64,000 nucleotides of DNA from an uncultured Cryptobacterium sp. (lineage in GTDB: Bacteria > Actinomycetota > Coriobacteriia > Coriobacteriales > Eggerthellaceae), in the NCBI GenBank assembly GCA_958410215.1, contig CATYOF010000011.1, positions 10,505 to 74,504 of the forward strand, written 5' to 3'. The notes beneath the pieces were generated by a model. That model had not been told where the DNA came from. It saw only the letters and a list, made by a program, of their open reading frames with translations, and searched no databases. Position 1 is the first letter of the stretch; each line of letters begins with the position of its first letter. Below are positions 61,187 to 64,000 of this stretch, piece by piece. The translations under genes were made by a program, and so were the position numbers.

Positions 61187-61324
61187 TGGATTCCTCCCCT
61201 ACAAGGGCTTAGCGGGCAAGAACGCCTCTCTCGCGAAAAGCTTCGCTCGGATCGTCGAGACAATATAGAAGAGATTCAAATCGGGTGCGACGGCTTTGAG
61301 TCGTGGAGCTTCAGGAGGTTTGCC

Positions 61325-61849
61325 GTGACGGACATCCCTAGATTGCAAAGAGTCGACAAGGAAACCGCAGAAGGGCTTGTTGCCAAGTGCCAGGAGAACG
61401 GCTGGCTCAAGCGCGGCGGCTATGCCTGGCAGGACGACCCCTATCTTGAAGAATACCCATACGAATTCGCGAAAGCCGGCAGCGTTGAGGAGCTGCGCGG
61501 CTTTTTCGCGCAGGGAAACTTTGCACTCCGCCAGGGCGTGGTGTACGAGGACCTTGCCTTCGTGCAACAGGTCGACGGCGGAGACGAGTGGTGGACGCTT
61601 AAAAGTGACGGCTCGGATTGGATCGACTTCGAGAGCTGGTCCTTCGACGACATCGTGAAGGAGCCAGAGCGGTTCGCGCATGCGATCGAGTGCATGCATC
61701 GCGCAACTCCGGAGCAATGCAAGCGTCTCGACTACATGAGCGCTATCCCGAGCATCGAGGACGCGGCAAGACGCGCACGGGATTCCATCCCGCAATTGAA
61801 TAAGACTGCGAACCCGCATTCGCGAAATGCGCGGGCGGAGGTTCGCTGA
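61325..61849 (+). CDS. Conserved hypothetical protein of the conjugative element
   Basis: This 174-residue acidic, aromatic-rich protein has WWTLKSDGSDWIDFESWSFDDI and no membrane segment. It begins with GTG 61325, preceded by CAGGAGG at the right distance. I recognise no family. It lies between the DnaC-like gene and the PcfB-like gene in the same orientation, and a strong terminator follows, so it ends this transcript. Its job may concern regulation or anti-restriction, but nothing in the sequence proves it. Confidence 0.6.
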   Translation: MTDIPRLQRVDKETAEGLVAKCQENGWLKRGGYAWQDDPYLEEYPYEFAKAGSVEELRGFFAQGNFALRQGVVYEDLAFVQQVDGGDEWWTLKSDGSDWIDFESWSFDDIVKEPERFAHAIECMHRATPEQCKRLDYMSAIPSIEDAARRARDSIPQLNKTANPHSRNARAEVR

Positions 61850-61856
61850 TGCATCT

Positions 61857-61889
61857 GAGAAGGCGGGTTCATCCCGCCTTCTCTGTTTT
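61857..61889 (+). terminator. Terminator before the transfer genes
   Basis: GAGAAGGCGGG (61857-61867) pairs perfectly with CCCGCCTTCTC (61873-61883) around TTCAT, followed by TGTTTT. It separates the replication-type genes from the conjugation genes. Confidence 0.85.
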
Positions 61890-61937
61890 GGGAAGGCGAC
61901 TGGGACAGTTTGTCCCACTGGAAAGAAAGGAAAACCA

Positions 61938-62492
61938 ATGACGAACGACTTCGGCGACGACTCCGGCGAGAAGCTCGTCGACTGGATGATCCGCATCGGC
62001 CAGGATGTTGGAGAGGCGGCGATGGTGGCGAGCGGCGAGCGATTGGCTTCGGCATTCAAGCGAGCCCGCGGCGATTGCGAAAACATATCCGGAGGGGAGA
62101 TCGAGTCCTCTCCGGGCGCCCCGGAATGGGCGAAGCTCGACATGTCGGAGTTCACGGCCCTGCCCGAATACGAAACCATCCGCCAGATCATCGACGAGAA
62201 GCTGTCCCGCGAGGGCATCCGCCACGAGTTCGCGCCCATGCCCGAAGGCGAGCACCTCGTCTTCATGGTCGAGGACGCGCCTGCGGTGAACGATGCCTTC
62301 AAAGACCTCGAAAAGGCCACTCGGGCCTCTGCCCCGCGTGCGGGAAAAGAGCTCTCGAAGATGCGCGAGCGCGCCAAGGACGAGCCTATAGCCGAGAAGG
62401 CCGCGCATGCCAGGGAGGCGTCCTCTCGTCTCGAGGCAGCCAAGGGCAAGGCACGCGATATCTCGCGCGGCGTCGAGACGAGGGCGAAATGA
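61938..62492 (+). CDS. PcfB-like (DUF3801) conjugation accessory protein
   Basis: This 184-residue protein matches the general form of PcfB/DUF3801 proteins found just before VirD4-type genes in Gram-positive conjugative elements: an N-terminal helix region GEKLVDWMIRIGQDVGEAAM, a compact alpha/beta core with REGIRHEFAPMPEGEHLVF and a charged helical tail. It is thought to act with the coupling protein at the membrane. GAAAGGAAAA precedes the ATG. The stop overlaps the VirD4 start (ATGA), so both are made together. Confidence 0.7.
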   Translation: MTNDFGDDSGEKLVDWMIRIGQDVGEAAMVASGERLASAFKRARGDCENISGGEIESSPGAPEWAKLDMSEFTALPEYETIRQIIDEKLSREGIRHEFAPMPEGEHLVFMVEDAPAVNDAFKDLEKATRASAPRAGKELSKMRERAKDEPIAEKAAHAREASSRLEAAKGKARDISRGVETRAK

Positions 62493-64000
62493 GGCCGCTA
62501 TCACAAGCTATCGCCGCGTCCGCGGCGAGCATCGCGTGCTTCTGCGCCGGCGACGCCCTTGCGAGCGCAGCGAGCGCATCGGGCTTCCCGAGGTGCGACG
62601 CTCTCGTCCTTCTGTCCGAAATGCTCGAAACGGGGCTCACGTCAGAGCCCATGGCGCTTGCCGTGGGGCTCATGGCAGCCTGCGTCCCCTGGGCGATCTG
62701 GGCACGCAGACTCGTGCGCGCGGGCACGTACCGACAGGGAGAGGAACACGGTTCGGCCCGCTGGGGAACACTCAAGGAGGGGCGCGCGTTCATGGACAGG
62801 AAGGATCCCGCCAACAACATCCTTCTCTCGAGGGACTTCGCTCTTGCCCTCAAGCCGAAGCGCTTCGACCTCAAGCACGACCGCAACCGCAACGTATGCG
62901 TTCTCGGCGGTCCCGGCTCGGGCAAGACGCGCTACTACGTCAAGCCGAACATAATGCAGAAGAACGCCGACTTCTTCGTGACGGACCCCAAGGGCACGCT
63001 TTTGGGCGAGGTCGGGTGGGCCCTCGAGGACGCCGGCTACGACATCCGGACCTTCGACACCACCGATTTCTCGCGCTCGATGCACTACAACCCGCTCGCC
63101 TACGTGAGCGACCAGGCGGACATCCTCGTCTTCGTCGAATGCCTGATCAAGAACACCACCGCCGAGGACCGCAAGGGCGCCGACCCGTTCTGGGAGAACT
63201 CGGAGCGCCTGCTCTACACGGCGCTCGTGGCGTATCTCGTGTACCACGCCAGACCCGAGGAAAGGGACCTCAACTCGCTCATGCTGCTTTTGAGCCTTGC
63301 CGAGGCGCGCGAAGAGGACGAGTCCTACATGAGCCCGCTGGACCTTATCTTCGAGGAGCTCGAGACGGGCATGCGCTTCATGGAGCGGGGGCGCGGGCAA
63401 AGCGCGCAAGGGGAACGCCCCTTCGACGACGGAGGCGACTGGGGATGGGTCCGCGTCGGCGAGCCCCGCAGCCCCGAAGAGGACTTCGCGCTCTCGAACT
63501 ACCGCGCCTTCAAGGTGGCGGCGGGAAAGACGCTGAAATCGATCATCATCAGCTGCAACGTGCGCCTCAAGCCGCTCTCGGTCGATGCGGTTTCGAAGCT
63601 GATCTCCTACGACGAGATGGCCCTCGACGCGCTCGGCTCGGGCGAGGGCAGGCACGCCATCTTCGCGAGCATGTCGGATTCCGACTCGACCTTCGACTTC
63701 CTCTTCGCGCTCCTCATGTGGCAGGCGACGAGCGTCCTGTACAAGACGGCGCTCGCTCGCTTCGGGGGCTCGCTCAAGCGGCCCGTGCACTTCCTGCTCG
63801 ACGAGTTCGGAAACATCGGCACGGTGCCCGATTTCGAGAGGGTCATCGCAACGGCGCGCTCGCGCAACGTGAGCTTCAGCATCATCCTGCAGTCGGCAAG
63901 CCAGCTCGAGCGCGCCTACAAGAAGGAAGGCGCGAAGACCATCCTTGACTGCTGCGACACCGTGGTGTTCCTCGGCGGCAAGTCGACCGAGACCAACGAG
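62489..64000 (+). CDS. VirD4/TraG-type conjugative coupling protein (3' end beyond window)
   Basis: This frame is open from ATG 62489 to the end of the window (504 codons). It has two hydrophobic segments (about residues 8-35 and 53-73), then GSARWGTLKEGRAFMDRKD, Walker A GGPGSGKTRYYVKPNI near 145 and FVTDPKGTLLGEVG shortly after, the TraG/VirD4 pattern. A further block PVHFLLDEFGNIGTVPDFE (Walker B) is near residue 432. It couples the DNA-protein complex to the secretion channel. The GC-rich gene also gives long false frames in other directions. Confidence 0.9.
   Translation, partial: MRPLSQAIAASAASIACFCAGDALASAASASGFPRCDALVLLSEMLETGLTSEPMALAVGLMAACVPWAIWARRLVRAGTYRQGEEHGSARWGTLKEGRAFMDRKDPANNILLSRDFALALKPKRFDLKHDRNRNVCVLGGPGSGKTRYYVKPNIMQKNADFFVTDPKGTLLGEVGWALEDAGYDIRTFDTTDFSRSMHYNPLAYVSDQADILVFVECLIKNTTAEDRKGADPFWENSERLLYTALVAYLVYHARPEERDLNSLMLLLSLAEAREEDESYMSPLDLIFEELETGMRFMERGRGQSAQGERPFDDGGDWGWVRVGEPRSPEEDFALSNYRAFKVAAGKTLKSIIISCNVRLKPLSVDAVSKLISYDEMALDALGSGEGRHAIFASMSDSDSTFDFLFALLMWQATSVLYKTALARFGGSLKRPVHFLLDEFGNIGTVPDFERVIATARSRNVSFSIILQSASQLERAYKKEGAKTILDCCDTVVFLGGKSTETNE

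Noticed and set aside
61199..62504. Minus-strand frames opposite the element's hypothetical and PcfB-like genes
   Set aside because: They run across two plus-strand genes and a strong terminator, with GC-rich antisense composition and no motif.
62642..63790. A 382-codon frame on the minus strand opposite the coupling-protein gene
   Set aside because: It arises from the lack of stop codons in antisense GC-rich DNA. It has no ribosome site and its composition (Glu/Val/Arg-rich without structure) is typical of antisense frames.
62407..63948. Very long frame on the plus strand inside the coupling-protein gene
   Set aside because: It is a +1-frame shadow of the GC-rich VirD4 gene: its protein is an Arg/Gly/Pro-rich low-complexity chain with no domain, while the overlapping frame from 62489 has clear TraG/VirD4 motifs.
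1..64000. rRNA or tRNA genes
   Set aside because: I found no cloverleaf with TTCRANY-type arms or rRNA-like stretches, including near the possible insertion sites. A covariance-model search would be needed to exclude one.

Overview
The window looks like a chromosome segment of an anaerobic, host-associated actinobacterium, most likely class Coriobacteriia (Eggerthellaceae or a relative). This is an inference from gene content: class III fructose-1,6-bisphosphatase, a DUF6282 hydrolase, a DUF6125-like protein, an AmmeMemoRadiSam locus, NiaP/NiaR, many drug-efflux carriers, and a conjugative module with PcfB-like and VirD4-like genes. No rRNA or tRNA gene was recognised. Base composition shifts along the window: the first 36 kb is moderately AT-rich, the middle is mixed, and the last 5 kb is clearly GC-rich, as expected for a transferred element.

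Bases 1-36,200 are mostly housekeeping and transport genes in short units. They include the end of an ABC permease, a TetR regulator with a strong operator, small membrane or zinc-ribbon proteins, and an MBL-fold hydrolase. There are five MFS carriers and one MATE carrier. One MFS carrier is fused to a CBS pair and sits behind a leader peptide plus attenuator; another has a neighbouring MerR regulator. The AmmeMemoRadiSam pair follows, with AmrB and AmrA fused. Carbon genes are fbp and an aldolase-DhaL-DhaK-VOC operon. A trmB gene with an apparent one-base frameshift stands opposite niaP-niaR, and a lipase, a CPBP protease and an HxlR/flavin reductase pair close the region.

Bases 36,600-47,300 form a rearranged, defence-rich zone. 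A headless LysR gene is fused to a headless surface protein whose sortase signal is broken by a stop codon and by loss of the LPxTG glycine. Next come a large KAP-type NTPase, an XRE regulator with a Fic-derived protein that has lost its catalytic core, an AbiH protein with an unusual N-terminal extension, and a frameshifted AAA/DUF4143 remnant. Three short sequences resembling the 3' end of guaA, a known integration target, border these modules. No integrase is present.

Bases 47,900-55,950 carry a probable metal or metallophore transport system: an MptD-type ECF S-component, EcfT, a double ATPase, an AraC regulator, two fused permease-ATPase subunits and a DtxR-like regulator. The two transport units share a 33-34 bp promoter motif, which suggests common control.

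Bases 56,100-58,800 encode a NACHT NTPase with pentapeptide repeats, a likely defence protein. From 59,000 to the window end lies the start of an integrative conjugative element: two helix-turn-helix proteins, a winged-helix replication-type protein whose gene contains four GTGAAG-N3-CTTCAC palindromes, a DnaC/IstB-like ATPase, a PcfB-like protein and a VirD4-type coupling protein that runs off the end.
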